From: Desulfuromusa kysingii
GTDB taxonomy: Bacteria; Desulfobacterota; Desulfuromonadia; Desulfuromonadales; Geopsychrobacteraceae
Reading direction: 5' to 3'
Assembly: GCF_900107645.1 (NCBI RefSeq)
Contig: NZ_FNQN01000002.1
Location: 409,231-473,230, forward strand
Length of the DNA: 64,000 bases
Positions within the stretch are counted from its first letter, which is position 1; each line of letters begins with the position of its first letter. The position numbers and the translations under genes are program-made. The notes under the pieces are model-generated. The model worked only from the letters and a program-made list of their open reading frames with translations, did not search any database and was not told where the DNA came from. Below, one piece after another: positions 16,838 through 24,841 of the stretch.

Positions 16838-17791
16838 ATGACGAAAGAAAGACACATCGAGATTGAACAACTGGACTGGCTTCCAATTCCGCCGACCCTT
16901 GAAGATGGGTTGGCTGAGCATGCCATATCTAAACGCCAATTGAAGAATTGGACCCTGGTGTTACAATCACGGCAGATTCCTTGTCGCAGCGAAAAAGTAG
17001 ATAATAAGTGGCAACTGTCTGTCCCTGTCAGTCACTATCAAAATGCCCTACAAGAACTCATCCAGTACGAAACAGAAAACCAGAACTGGCCACCACCCCC
17101 CCCGGCGGAACGGACATTACACGAAAATACCGCCTCAACTATCTGGATTCTAATTCTTCTGGCAATTTTTCACAACGTCACTCAGCATAAGATCAACCTG
17201 TTTGGACATCACCCGGTCGATTGGTTTGAACTAGGCAATGCCCATGCTGGAAAAATTCTGAATGGCGAGTGGTGGCGATTGATCACCGCGCTAACCTTAC
17301 ATTCCGGCTTTCTCCACCTGTTCAGCAATATTACTCTGGGTGGAATTTTCATGGTGCGTCTGTGCCGATTACTGGGATCAGGACGCGCCTGGTTTCTGGT
17401 TCTCTGCGCCGGAAGTCTGGGGAATTTTCTGAACGCGCTGGTTCAATCTTCTGATCATCGTTCCATCGGTGCATCAACGGCTGTGTTTGGCGCTGTCGGA
17501 CTACTTGCCACCATCAATATGCTCCATTTTCGCAGCACCCTGCGCAAAAATTGGCCGTTGCCAATTGCTGCGGCATTGGGGTTATTGGCACTGCTTGGTG
17601 CCAGCGGAGAAAATACTGATATTGGAGCACATTTGTTTGGCTTTATTTCTGGGAGCGGGTTAGGGTTTATGTCGAACTTCTTTACACAGCACGTTAAATG
17701 GTCATGGAAACAAATTGATAGAAAATTGGCTTTGTGTTCTGCCTGCATGATTTTAGGAGCCTGGGGGTTGGCACTAACAGCCAACCTGTAA
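16838..17791 (+). CDS. rhomboid-family intramembrane serine protease
   Basis: A 317-residue protein. A cytoplasmic N-terminal region of about 95 residues, ending in a run of five prolines, precedes the membrane domain. Catalytic and oxyanion residues are present: H160 and N164 in HSGFLHLFSN, S213 in GASTAVFG and H264 in GAHLFGFISG. The WWRLIT loop is also conserved. It should cleave transmembrane substrates in the inner membrane. GASTAV in place of GASGAV is a mild variation. Substrates are unknown. Confidence 0.9.
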   Translation: MTKERHIEIEQLDWLPIPPTLEDGLAEHAISKRQLKNWTLVLQSRQIPCRSEKVDNKWQLSVPVSHYQNALQELIQYETENQNWPPPPPAERTLHENTASTIWILILLAIFHNVTQHKINLFGHHPVDWFELGNAHAGKILNGEWWRLITALTLHSGFLHLFSNITLGGIFMVRLCRLLGSGRAWFLVLCAGSLGNFLNALVQSSDHRSIGASTAVFGAVGLLATINMLHFRSTLRKNWPLPIAAALGLLALLGASGENTDIGAHLFGFISGSGLGFMSNFFTQHVKWSWKQIDRKLALCSACMILGAWGLALTANL

Positions 17792-18207
17792 TCCTTATTA
17801 GTTGGAATCCATTGCACCACAACTATATAGCCGTAAATACGCGCGGATAGTGCGTTGAAACACATAAATTGTTTAGGATCTGGTAAGAATAGTTATTTTA
17901 TTTGTAACCATATGAGGCAGAATACGAACTATTACTCCAAGACCTACCCCCTTTCTATACTTTTCAGAAGGCTCTTGGCAAAACATATACAATTCTTAAA
18001 CGCACCTCATAACTATCTGTTTTTATTATACAACTCATAACAAACACTATCGAGATAGATGTCGACTTTATTTACATACGCAGGATACCACGACAAAACT
18101 CCTGTCATTACACCACGTTACAAACTGGCACACTTAATGCTTATAACTACGGTAAGTTTGGGAGCGCTACTCGTTAGATATTTATTCAACAAAAATTGGA
18201 GGCAAAA
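17792..18207. other. long intergenic region upstream of the PEP-CTERM gene
   Basis: A 416-base gap, A/T-rich. Its 3' part holds a sigma-54-type promoter (listed separately) and a short inverted repeat (GACA/TGTC, near 18092-18106) that might be part of an activator site. I see no ORF with a ribosome site and no recognisable riboswitch; in particular the conserved core of the cyclic-di-GMP riboswitch is absent. Confidence 0.5.
18126..18142 (+). promoter_or_regulatory. sigma-54 (-24/-12) promoter of the PEP-CTERM gene
   Basis: TGGCACACTTAATGCTT has GG (18127-18128) and GC (18139-18140) separated by exactly ten bases, as sigma-54 needs, and a full TGGCAC -24 box. The -12 box is ATGC instead of TTGC. 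Transcription would begin near 18152, about 56 bases before the ATG. In bacteria with exosortase systems, PEP-CTERM genes are commonly RpoN-dependent. Confidence 0.7.
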
Positions 18208-18756
18208 ATGAAAAAAGGTCTATTATTAATCATTCTTTTGGTATTCGGTTGGGTTGGAGTTGCAAGTGCAACACCTATAACTCTTATTGACACAACAACG
18301 TTCACCGCAACAGGGACAAATGCAGCAGAGGATTATGTTGCTCATGGCTGGGGTGATGTCAATTTACTAGATGGTTTCTCAGATTACGTTACTTGGAATC
18401 ACTTGTATACTTTTGACCCAGCTGCCGACTCAATCCTCGGTGGAACTCTTACTCTTTCACTTCGTGATGACAGTTCAAAATGGTATGATTTTGGTGAGAT
18501 AGCATTTGGTTATGCTGAAAGTGGCAACTGGGATTTAGGTGAAATTGACACTGGCATCTATTCATATAATGTAGGTTTGTCCTCTTTAGCTGACGGAGTT
18601 TTCCAAGTAACAATTGCTTCTCTAGGCGGTGACTTCTACATTGACAGCTCGGAACTGTCTATTGATTATGCTCCTGTTCCAGAGCCCGCAACGTTACTAC
18701 TTCTCGGTTCAGGTCTTGCTGGTTTAGCTCTGTATCGTCGCAAGCGCACAAAATAA
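18208..18756 (+). CDS. exported PEP-CTERM sorting-domain protein
   Basis: A 182-residue protein. The start is ATG 18208, five bases after TTGGAGG. Residues 1-22 (MKKGLLLIILLVFGWVGVAS) are a signal peptide. The C-terminal tail reads VPEPATLLLLGSGLAGLALYRRKR: a VPEP motif, a hydrophobic stretch and a basic end, the signal processed by exosortase. The middle is beta-rich with no motif I recognise. Such proteins are usually linked to exopolysaccharide or biofilm matrix. No exosortase gene lies in this window. Confidence 0.88.
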   Translation: MKKGLLLIILLVFGWVGVASATPITLIDTTTFTATGTNAAEDYVAHGWGDVNLLDGFSDYVTWNHLYTFDPAADSILGGTLTLSLRDDSSKWYDFGEIAFGYAESGNWDLGEIDTGIYSYNVGLSSLADGVFQVTIASLGGDFYIDSSELSIDYAPVPEPATLLLLGSGLAGLALYRRKRTK

Positions 18757-18780
18757 TAAACAAGCACAGGTTAAATTCAA

Positions 18781-18808
18781 AAGCCCGACATTAATCTGTC
18801 GGGCTTTT
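18781..18808. terminator. rho-independent terminator, usable in both directions
   Basis: A perfect 10-bp stem AAGCCCGACA (18781-18790) with its complement (18797-18806) around a 6-base loop, followed by T residues on the plus strand and preceded by A residues. It ends the PEP-CTERM gene and can end the convergent dinB gene. Confidence 0.9.
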
Positions 18809-18813
18809 TACAT

Positions 18814-19899
18814 TCAAACAAACGGCAAATCCATCTGCAATGACTCAACGGCACAAATATCGATTGTCAGATGCGATACCGTCACCCCCAGAAGCCTCAC
18901 GGCTCGCTCTCCGGCATCGGTCTTCTTCAGCAACCCTCCTGCTATTTCCAAAATATCTGCCGCTGTTTCAATCGGCTTTTCATGACTGAAACTGCGGGTG
19001 ACTATTTGAAAATCGGCATACTTCACTTTCAGGGTGAGAGTCATGCCACTGGTCTGTTGACTCTCCAGTAAAGCACCAACACGCTGAGACAAATCTCCGA
19101 TAATTGTCATCATCTGATCAATATCAGTGATATCTTCATCGAGGGTCGTTTCTTTCCCAATCGACTTACGTATTCGATTCGGCACCACGGGGCGCAAATC
19201 AACACCACGGGCGATATTGAAATAATATTGGCCAGCCTTGCCGAATTGTTGCTGCAATTCAAGCAGGGAATGGGTCCGCAAGTCGGCACCGGTCAAGATC
19301 CCCAATGCTTTCATCTTTTTCTCTGTCACCCGTCCGACACCATGAAAACGACGAATTGGCAACTGAGCAATAAATGGGGCGGCTTGATCGGGGGTGACGA
19401 CAGTCAATCCAGCAGGTTTGTTGACATCTGAAGCTATTTTAGCGAGAAATTTATTATAGGAGACCCCGGCAGAAGCGGTCAGCATGGTTCGTTGCCGGAT
19501 ATCTTGACAGATATTCTGCGCCACCCAGGTCGCGGATTGGATATTGGCTTTATTCGTGGTGACATCAAGATAGGCTTCGTCCAGAGAGAGGGGTTCAACC
19601 AGATCCGTATAGCTCAGAAAAATTTCTCTGATTTGTTGGGAGACCTTTTGATAAATGTCAAAACGGGGACGGACAAACACAACATGGGGACAGAGCCGAT
19701 AAGCTCGCGCACTGGACATTGCCGAGTGGATTCCAAAGCGCCGCGCCTCATAAGAGCAGGTTGCGACAACACCGCGGCTATCCGGGTTTCCACCAACAGC
19801 AATAGGTTTACCTCGTAACTCAGGATTATCCCGTTGCTCAACAGAGGCATAAAAAGCATCCATATCAATATGGATAATTTTCCTTTGATCTTCGACCAT
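18814..19899 (-). CDS. dinB: DNA polymerase IV
   Basis: A 361-residue Y-family translesion polymerase. Catalytic acids lie in HIDMDAFYASVEQ and PLSLDEAYLDVT. The two helix-hairpin-helix loops and the little-finger domain are in place, and length is normal. The C terminus ends QMDLPFV, which fits the QxxL(x)F clamp-binding motif and so should tether it to DnaN. I saw no LexA box in the short leader. Confidence 0.94.
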   Translation of the reverse strand: MVEDQRKIIHIDMDAFYASVEQRDNPELRGKPIAVGGNPDSRGVVATCSYEARRFGIHSAMSSARAYRLCPHVVFVRPRFDIYQKVSQQIREIFLSYTDLVEPLSLDEAYLDVTTNKANIQSATWVAQNICQDIRQRTMLTASAGVSYNKFLAKIASDVNKPAGLTVVTPDQAAPFIAQLPIRRFHGVGRVTEKKMKALGILTGADLRTHSLLELQQQFGKAGQYYFNIARGVDLRPVVPNRIRKSIGKETTLDEDITDIDQMMTIIGDLSQRVGALLESQQTSGMTLTLKVKYADFQIVTRSFSHEKPIETAADILEIAGGLLKKTDAGERAVRLLGVTVSHLTIDICAVESLQMDLPFV

Positions 19900-19910
19900 C
19901 TTTGCAGCAT

Positions 19911-19944
19911 AAAAAAACCACAGAGAATTAACAACCCTGTGGTT
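19911..19944 (-). terminator. terminator of the 24.2-20.0 kb operon
   Basis: On the minus strand an 8-bp stem (AACCACAG, 19937-19944 with 19916-19923, 13-base loop) runs into seven T (plus-strand A, 19911-19917). It lies between the end of the FKBP gene and the start of dinB. Confidence 0.8.
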
Positions 19945-19972
19945 CTTTCTTTATACTTAATATATGCGCCGC

Positions 19973-20401
19973 TTAGTTGATCTCAACAACCTCAAGATCA
20001 AAATTAAGGGCCTTGCCTGCCATCGGATGGTTCGCATCAAGAACAATCTTCCCTTCTTCCGCGGACTTAACGGTCAATAGCAGTGGAGTTCCATCTTCTA
20101 ACTGGGTCTGAAACTGCTGGCCGACTTCTGGAGTTAGACCGTCTTCGAATTGATTAGGATCAGCATCAAAGACCATCTCCTGATTATATGGGCCATAAGC
20201 CTGTTCTTCCGGCAATCGCACCTGCTTTTGTTCACCAACCTTCATCCCGATAACGGCGAGATCAAAACCGGGGATAACTTGCCCTGTACCGACTTCAAAC
20301 TCCAAAGGTTCGGCTTCACGTGACGTATCAAAAACCTCACCATCATCAAAGGTTCCGGTGTAATGAATCTTAACTTTTTTACCGACGACAACTGCTGACA
20401 T
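19973..20401 (-). CDS. FKBP-type peptidyl-prolyl isomerase (SlyD-like)
   Basis: A 142-residue isomerase. ATG 20401 is preferred because GGAG lies just upstream; the frame is open for ten more codons. FKBP signatures are VKIHYTGTFDDGEVFDTS at the start and EFEVGTGQVIPGFD, followed by GMKVGEQKQVRLPEEQAYG. An inserted flap domain follows, as in SlyD, but the histidine-rich metal tail of E. coli SlyD is missing. It acts as a cytoplasmic folding helper. It is the last gene of a six-gene minus-strand run. Confidence 0.9.
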   Translation of the reverse strand: MSAVVVGKKVKIHYTGTFDDGEVFDTSREAEPLEFEVGTGQVIPGFDLAVIGMKVGEQKQVRLPEEQAYGPYNQEMVFDADPNQFEDGLTPEVGQQFQTQLEDGTPLLLTVKSAEEGKIVLDANHPMAGKALNFDLEVVEIN

Positions 20402-20427
20402 TATTTCTCCTGTTTGAATTATATGTG

Positions 20428-20949
20428 TCAAGAAAACTGATTATGATGAATCTTTTCATCATGTAATGATTGACGCGGATGGGCAGATTTTTCTTCTGCT
20501 GGATAACCGATGGCAACAACCATCGCAACTTCCATTCCTACGGGGAGTCCAATCAACTGACGGACGAAATCAGAGGCCCTGGTGTAATCATCATGTGCAC
20601 GTAAGCGGAGTTGAGACCAACAACTCTTTAAACCCAACTCCTCTGCTGCCAGTTGGACAACTAGAGCGGCAATGGCGCTGTCTTCAACCCAAACATCAGA
20701 TACTTCTGGATTTGCAGCAATAACAACGGCAAGTGGGGCTGAAGTAAAAAAAGCGGCGCCTTGTTTCTTGGCACTCGCTAACTGTGTCAAGATATCAACA
20801 TCATCAACCAGGACAAATTCACAAGGTTGTTGATTTTTTGACGTCGGTGCACGTAACAACGCTTCACTTAATTGGGCAATTTTTTCATCTTCGATGGGTT
20901 GTGGTTTAAACTTGCGGATACTTCTGCGCTGTCTTAATAAATCAATCAT
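20428..20949 (-). CDS. nitroreductase-family FMN oxidoreductase
   Basis: A 173-residue nitroreductase-fold protein beginning IDLLRQRRSIRKFKPQPI, with RRSIRKF being the FMN-phosphate contact. It continues LLRAPTSKNQQPCEFV and later VWVEDSAIAALVVQLAAEELGLKSCW. It should bind FMN and use NAD(P)H. The physiological substrate is unknown. It sits 20 bases after the small roadblock gene in the same transcript. Confidence 0.88.
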   Translation of the reverse strand: MIDLLRQRRSIRKFKPQPIEDEKIAQLSEALLRAPTSKNQQPCEFVLVDDVDILTQLASAKKQGAAFFTSAPLAVVIAANPEVSDVWVEDSAIAALVVQLAAEELGLKSCWSQLRLRAHDDYTRASDFVRQLIGLPVGMEVAMVVAIGYPAEEKSAHPRQSLHDEKIHHNQFS

Positions 20950-20969
20950 CTTTGTAACCTAGTAAATAA

Positions 20970-21329
20970 TCAGGAATGACTCCCTGCCCCCCCGGTAGAA
21001 ACTCTGCTGACAAGGTGATAAACCTTGTCCAGCATACGAGCAACAGAACAATCAGTTTGCTGGACAATTCCAAGCAAATAATTGGCGATAGGAAAAACAT
21101 AAAAATTCTGCATATTGTCCCGGTTAAAGCAGATATAACGACAATAACTGAAGCCGACATTATTCATAATATCAGCCGACAACCCTGAAGTGACCTGCAG
21201 TAAACCAGAATAGTCTTCAGTATCGCCCAAGGTATTGCCAAGCAACGTCCCATCATCTTTCACCAGTACACAGCCGGAAACGCCCTCAATCTGATTGATT
21301 CTTTCGACAAAGTCAACAGCTGTAGCCAT
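20970..21329 (-). CDS. roadblock/LC7-domain protein, short
   Basis: A 119-residue single-domain protein. The pattern VERINQIEGVSGCVLVKDDGTLLGNT, with a later hydrophobic strand pair (NFYVFPIANYLLGIVQQ), fits the roadblock/LC7 (MglB-like) fold. Such proteins regulate small Ras-like GTPases or serve as dimer scaffolds in polarity and motility systems. It starts six bases after a second roadblock-like gene. No GTPase gene is present nearby. Confidence 0.75.
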   Translation of the reverse strand: MATAVDFVERINQIEGVSGCVLVKDDGTLLGNTLGDTEDYSGLLQVTSGLSADIMNNVGFSYCRYICFNRDNMQNFYVFPIANYLLGIVQQTDCSVARMLDKVYHLVSRVSTGGAGSHS

Positions 21330-21335
21330 AACAAT

Positions 21336-21986
21336 CTAACCTTTCTGGAACGTTTCGAGCAGGGGGGTAATAAGTTGACGATAGTTAGCAACCTTTTCGG
21401 GCTCTAATATCTCCTGATTAATCTGTTCAATCAACGTCTCAATGCGGGAAAACTCGGAGGGGCCGAGCGTCAACCATTCATCCATAACCTCATCAAAGAC
21501 AAATCCAGCCATCGGCCCAAGAACCTTGCCAAGCGCCCCTTTCATTTCCATAAAGAGCCCTTGTAACGAAGCGCTGACCTTTGCTTCCCCGACTTCAACA
21601 GCTGCTGAGCTAACGTCGTTGGGGCTCGTCGGAATTGTGGAGTCGGCAAAGTTTCCAAGCTTATATTCTTCATGTAGCAGATTGAATGACATGGTCAAGA
21701 GGTTTTGATTAAAACTGGGATCGCAGATAGCAAACACAAGTGTCCCTTTTTCCAGTTCACGTGCTACGACCACAGATTCATCATAATTTAAAGATAAATC
21801 CGTTAAGTCATCAAAGTTCAATCGTCCAACAGAGTAGAGCTTCAACAGATGCTTTCCCACCACTTGCAAACGTTCCGCCTTAAAGATAGAAGGAAAGTTT
21901 GCTGCCTTCAACCCTTCTTTGGAGTTAACAATAGACGCACCAATAACCCCGGGAATAACCTTAAGCTCATCAATTAAGTGTATCAT
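21336..21986 (-). CDS. roadblock-like protein with helical C-terminal extension
   Basis: A 216-residue protein. Residues 1-115 (LIDELKVIPGVIGASIVNSKEGLKAANFP, later SVVVARELEKGTLVFAICDP) look like a roadblock/LC7 domain. Residues about 140-214 form a separate helical part (GLFMEMKGALGKVLGPMAGFVFDEVMDEW) that I do not recognise. It lies between the REC-PATAN regulator and the short roadblock gene with gaps of 30 and 6 bases, so the four signalling genes are surely co-transcribed. A role as an adaptor is inference. Confidence 0.7.
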   Translation of the reverse strand: MIHLIDELKVIPGVIGASIVNSKEGLKAANFPSIFKAERLQVVGKHLLKLYSVGRLNFDDLTDLSLNYDESVVVARELEKGTLVFAICDPSFNQNLLTMSFNLLHEEYKLGNFADSTIPTSPNDVSSAAVEVGEAKVSASLQGLFMEMKGALGKVLGPMAGFVFDEVMDEWLTLGPSEFSRIETLIEQINQEILEPEKVANYRQLITPLLETFQKG

Positions 21987-22016
21987 TTGCTTGTCCTCTC
22001 ACGCAGTCTGCTGCCC

Positions 22017-23123
22017 TTATCCATTTATATAGCGATTGATGGAGCCTTCAACTTCTTTGATGACTTGCTGCGACTGCACCCCAGGCTTTAACTTTGCCAG
22101 GACACAGAATTGCTGGTTATGAAACAATAGATAGCGATATCGATTTGCACCATTAAAAGTGGCATATCGATAGGGACCAAAGTCGCAATCTTCCGCCAGA
22201 TCAGTAAGGAACGCATCAAAAACGGTGGGATCAACCTCATCGAGTGAAGACGTTTTCGGGCTTTTTCCCACCAGGACCTTTTCTTGATCAAAAATCGAAT
22301 ATTCCTGCACCGAAACCAAACGAGTCAAAACTTTTTCTAGGACCTGATAGTTACTGTTTTCTGCAGATTCAACGGGCTTTGAGTCGGCAGATAAATCGTT
22401 GATGAAACCATCAACACGTTCATCGACATCTTCAAGATAAGATTTCTCCAACTCAGCAGCCTCATCTTTACGCTTAAAGGCTTCGATCAGTAAATGTTCC
22501 ATGGGCAGTTTAATCACGTCATTCTGACGGCGGCAGATCCCATCCATTTCAATTTCTGCACCGGTCCAGCCAACAATATCAAGGGCAGCATCCAGTCCAC
22601 TCTGGTCACCGAGTTCAGCATCAATCAGTTCCCCTCGACTGACATACAAATAAGCAGTTTGGTTGGAATTCGTCACCTTGAGGGTGCAGTTTTTTTTCTC
22701 CACCTTCATCAGTTGCAGAAACGTTGCCAGAGTAATTCCGCGAATAAAACTTTTGCCTCCGGCATTCAAACCATTAAAGATACCTTCTTCAAGCATCTGC
22801 AAGTCAAGCGGCTTATCCAGAAACTGTAAAGTATCCATCTTTTCCAAACGGGCTTCGATCTCTGGAGTCCCGAAAGCTGACATGACAATCACCGGTAATT
22901 GCGGTTGATGACGACTGGTCCATGCCAATAACTCAAAACCATTCATGACTGGTAGCTTCAGATCAGTCACCAGCAAATCAATAGGCGCTGAACGCAACAC
23001 CTCAATAGCTTCGCGCCCATTTTCCGCCGTCACAATTTGAAACTTGTCATTGTGAACGCTCAAGCCATCTTTTAACGAAAGAAGAAACGATTTTTCATCA
23101 TCAACAATGAGTATTTTTTTCAC
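22017..23123 (-). CDS. response regulator with PATAN (DUF4388) output domain
   Basis: A 368-residue protein. Residues 1-120 form a receiver (D8-D9, phospho-acceptor D54 in LLVTDLKLPVMNG, K104 in FLDKPLD). Residues about 128-215 match the PATAN/DUF4388 domain (TLATFLQLMKVEKKNCTLKV, then YLYVSRGELIDAELGDQSG). The C-terminal part, about 260-368, is a further alpha/beta domain possibly related to roadblock. It has no DNA-binding domain, so output is by protein contact. PATAN regulators in cyanobacteria act on type IV pili. Its partner kinase ends 17 bases upstream. Confidence 0.82.
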   Translation of the reverse strand: MKKILIVDDEKSFLLSLKDGLSVHNDKFQIVTAENGREAIEVLRSAPIDLLVTDLKLPVMNGFELLAWTSRHQPQLPVIVMSAFGTPEIEARLEKMDTLQFLDKPLDLQMLEEGIFNGLNAGGKSFIRGITLATFLQLMKVEKKNCTLKVTNSNQTAYLYVSRGELIDAELGDQSGLDAALDIVGWTGAEIEMDGICRRQNDVIKLPMEHLLIEAFKRKDEAAELEKSYLEDVDERVDGFINDLSADSKPVESAENSNYQVLEKVLTRLVSVQEYSIFDQEKVLVGKSPKTSSLDEVDPTVFDAFLTDLAEDCDFGPYRYATFNGANRYRYLLFHNQQFCVLAKLKPGVQSQQVIKEVEGSINRYING

Positions 23124-23140
23124 AATTAGACCTGTTTGAA

Positions 23141-24226
23141 TTAAAGGTTTCGCTGCAACTGCAGCGCCCTAACTTCCTCTGTTACGATCGGCAACCTGAT
23201 TGTGACCTGAGTGCCACAACCCGGCTCACTGACGATATCAATATCACTATCCATCATTGCCAGCAACTTACGAGTAATCACCAAACCTAAACCATTGCCG
23301 TTCACTTTATTCGTATTAAAGGGTTGAAAGAGGTGTTTCAGTTGTTCTGGATAGATGCCGCTTCCGTTATCAGCAATTGTCAGCCACATTAGCTGATCTC
23401 GGACTTCAGCACGAATGTGAATTTCTGGAACCTCTTGCTCCCTTAAGGCATCGGCGGCATTATTGAAGATATTCAACAACGACTGATGTAGAGCCCGTTC
23501 ATCAATTCTGACCCAGGCGAGATCCAACGGAATCTCTGTCTTAATCCGGATGCCATAAGAATTAAAGTCGCGTTCAATCAACGAGATAAACTTGCCCATA
23601 AATTCCACCAAGTGAAGATCTTTAAGCTCAACACTGTCGTACATGGTGAATGCCTTTAATGACTTCAACAGATATTCCATCCGGCCGATGTCAGCAAGGC
23701 CTCGGTCGAGATACTCTCTTAAAATCTGTGGAGAAGTCGTTTCCGAGTTCTGCTTCAGCACGCTCAAAGCCATCTTCAATGAATTTAGCGGATTGCCGAT
23801 TTCATGGCGGATCCCAGAGAAGATAAAGCCGATATTGTCCATCGCATTTGCAGCTTGAGCAATAGCTTCGAGACGACTCTTCTCAGTAATGTCGCGGATA
23901 AAAACACAACGACAATCGGAGGCCGCTTTATAGACAGAGTGGCCAAACAGGCGCCCCTGATACGTCACTTGATGGGCAGCTCGACCAGCAAGGTCGAAAT
24001 CATCAAGAGCCTCAATATTCCGGACAAAAAGATCATACAACCCCTGATAATCACTACAGAGTTTATCATTCTGCAGCACTTCAAAGAAGGCAGCATTACA
24101 ATAGTCGATCGCATGTTCTTTTAAATCCAGAACCAGTATACCGATTTCTATGTGCTCGAGAAGTTGTGCAAACCCCCAAGTATTTTTATAGTTATCATCT
24201 AGCTGTCTAGCAGTATCCCAAGCCAT
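23141..24226 (-). CDS. soluble PAS-domain histidine kinase
   Basis: A 361-residue cytoplasmic kinase without membrane segments. An N-terminal PAS domain (about 20-115, LLEHIEIGILVLDLKEHAIDY) precedes a HisKA helix with H141 in SGIRHEIGNPLNSLK. The HATPase boxes are NIFNNAADAL, ADNGSGIYPEQL and GNGLGLVITRKLL. It is the first gene of the roadblock/PATAN operon and should phosphorylate the REC-PATAN protein. Its ATG follows AGAGGAG, and a good promoter lies about 75 bases upstream. Confidence 0.9.
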   Translation of the reverse strand: MAWDTARQLDDNYKNTWGFAQLLEHIEIGILVLDLKEHAIDYCNAAFFEVLQNDKLCSDYQGLYDLFVRNIEALDDFDLAGRAAHQVTYQGRLFGHSVYKAASDCRCVFIRDITEKSRLEAIAQAANAMDNIGFIFSGIRHEIGNPLNSLKMALSVLKQNSETTSPQILREYLDRGLADIGRMEYLLKSLKAFTMYDSVELKDLHLVEFMGKFISLIERDFNSYGIRIKTEIPLDLAWVRIDERALHQSLLNIFNNAADALREQEVPEIHIRAEVRDQLMWLTIADNGSGIYPEQLKHLFQPFNTNKVNGNGLGLVITRKLLAMMDSDIDIVSEPGCGTQVTIRLPIVTEEVRALQLQRNL

Positions 24227-24301
24227 CGAGGGAAGCTCCTCTTAAATACCCAAAAAAATCAATCAGAAGACCCTTTGCTGCTAGACTTCTGGTAGAGAGG
24301 C

Positions 24302-24329
24302 ATTATAACAAGTGAGAAAAATAATTCAA
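24302..24329 (-). promoter_or_regulatory. sigma-70 promoter of the kinase-PATAN-roadblock operon
   Basis: On the minus strand TTGAAT (24329-24324) and a perfect TATAAT (24307-24302) are 16 bases apart. The start would fall near 24294, leaving a leader of about 70 bases to the kinase ATG at 24226. Confidence 0.6.
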
Positions 24330-24361
24330 GAAAACTAATAATTTTATATAATAGCGTTCTA

Positions 24362-24841
24362 CTAGCTTTCTTCCGAGAGAGACACACAAAGCGCAGCCAA
24401 CTTACCATCGGTTAATTGCTCCAACTGGGCAACCGAAACGGGGACAGCGGAATGATTGTTTCCAGCAGCAGCATAGACGACCGGGAAACGCTGCAAGGAC
24501 AAGTCAAGAAAAACAGGAAGATCTGCCGGCAGTAAAAATGGACAAACACCTCCGGGAGCATACCCGGTGTAGCGCAACACCTCATCCGCTTGTGGCAACT
24601 TTACTTTTCCACTCAATCCAGAGGTCTGCTTCAATGGAGAACTTTTGACTTTCATATCACCGCAGGTGACCACAATAACCGGTTTGCCACCGACGACAAA
24701 GAGCAAGGTCTTGGCAATCTCCGCAACACGGCAACCAACTGCACTCGCGGCGGCCATAGCCGTCGCGGTAGGCTCAGCATACTCCCACACTTCAATATTA
24801 TGGTTCGCCAGATACTCTTTCAACTGATCTAGACTAGCCAT
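24362..24841 (-). CDS. YbaK/EbsC-family aminoacyl-tRNA deacylase-like protein
   Basis: A 159-residue protein from ATG 24841, which overlaps the TPR gene's stop by eight bases. The fold is that of YbaK/ProX editing proteins: EIAKTLLFVVGGKPVIVVTCGDMKV with the conserved Lys, then GYAPGGVCPF, the substrate-pocket loop. YbaK removes cysteine from mischarged tRNA-Pro; other members hydrolyse Ala or other aminoacyl-tRNAs, so specificity is open. Confidence 0.85.
   Translation of the reverse strand: MASLDQLKEYLANHNIEVWEYAEPTATAMAAASAVGCRVAEIAKTLLFVVGGKPVIVVTCGDMKVKSSPLKQTSGLSGKVKLPQADEVLRYTGYAPGGVCPFLLPADLPVFLDLSLQRFPVVYAAAGNNHSAVPVSVAQLEQLTDGKLAALCVSLSEES

Noticed and set aside
17792..18207. Cyclic-di-GMP riboswitch before the PEP-CTERM gene
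   Set aside because: No match to the conserved core or tetraloop receptor; a sigma-54 promoter explains the region better.
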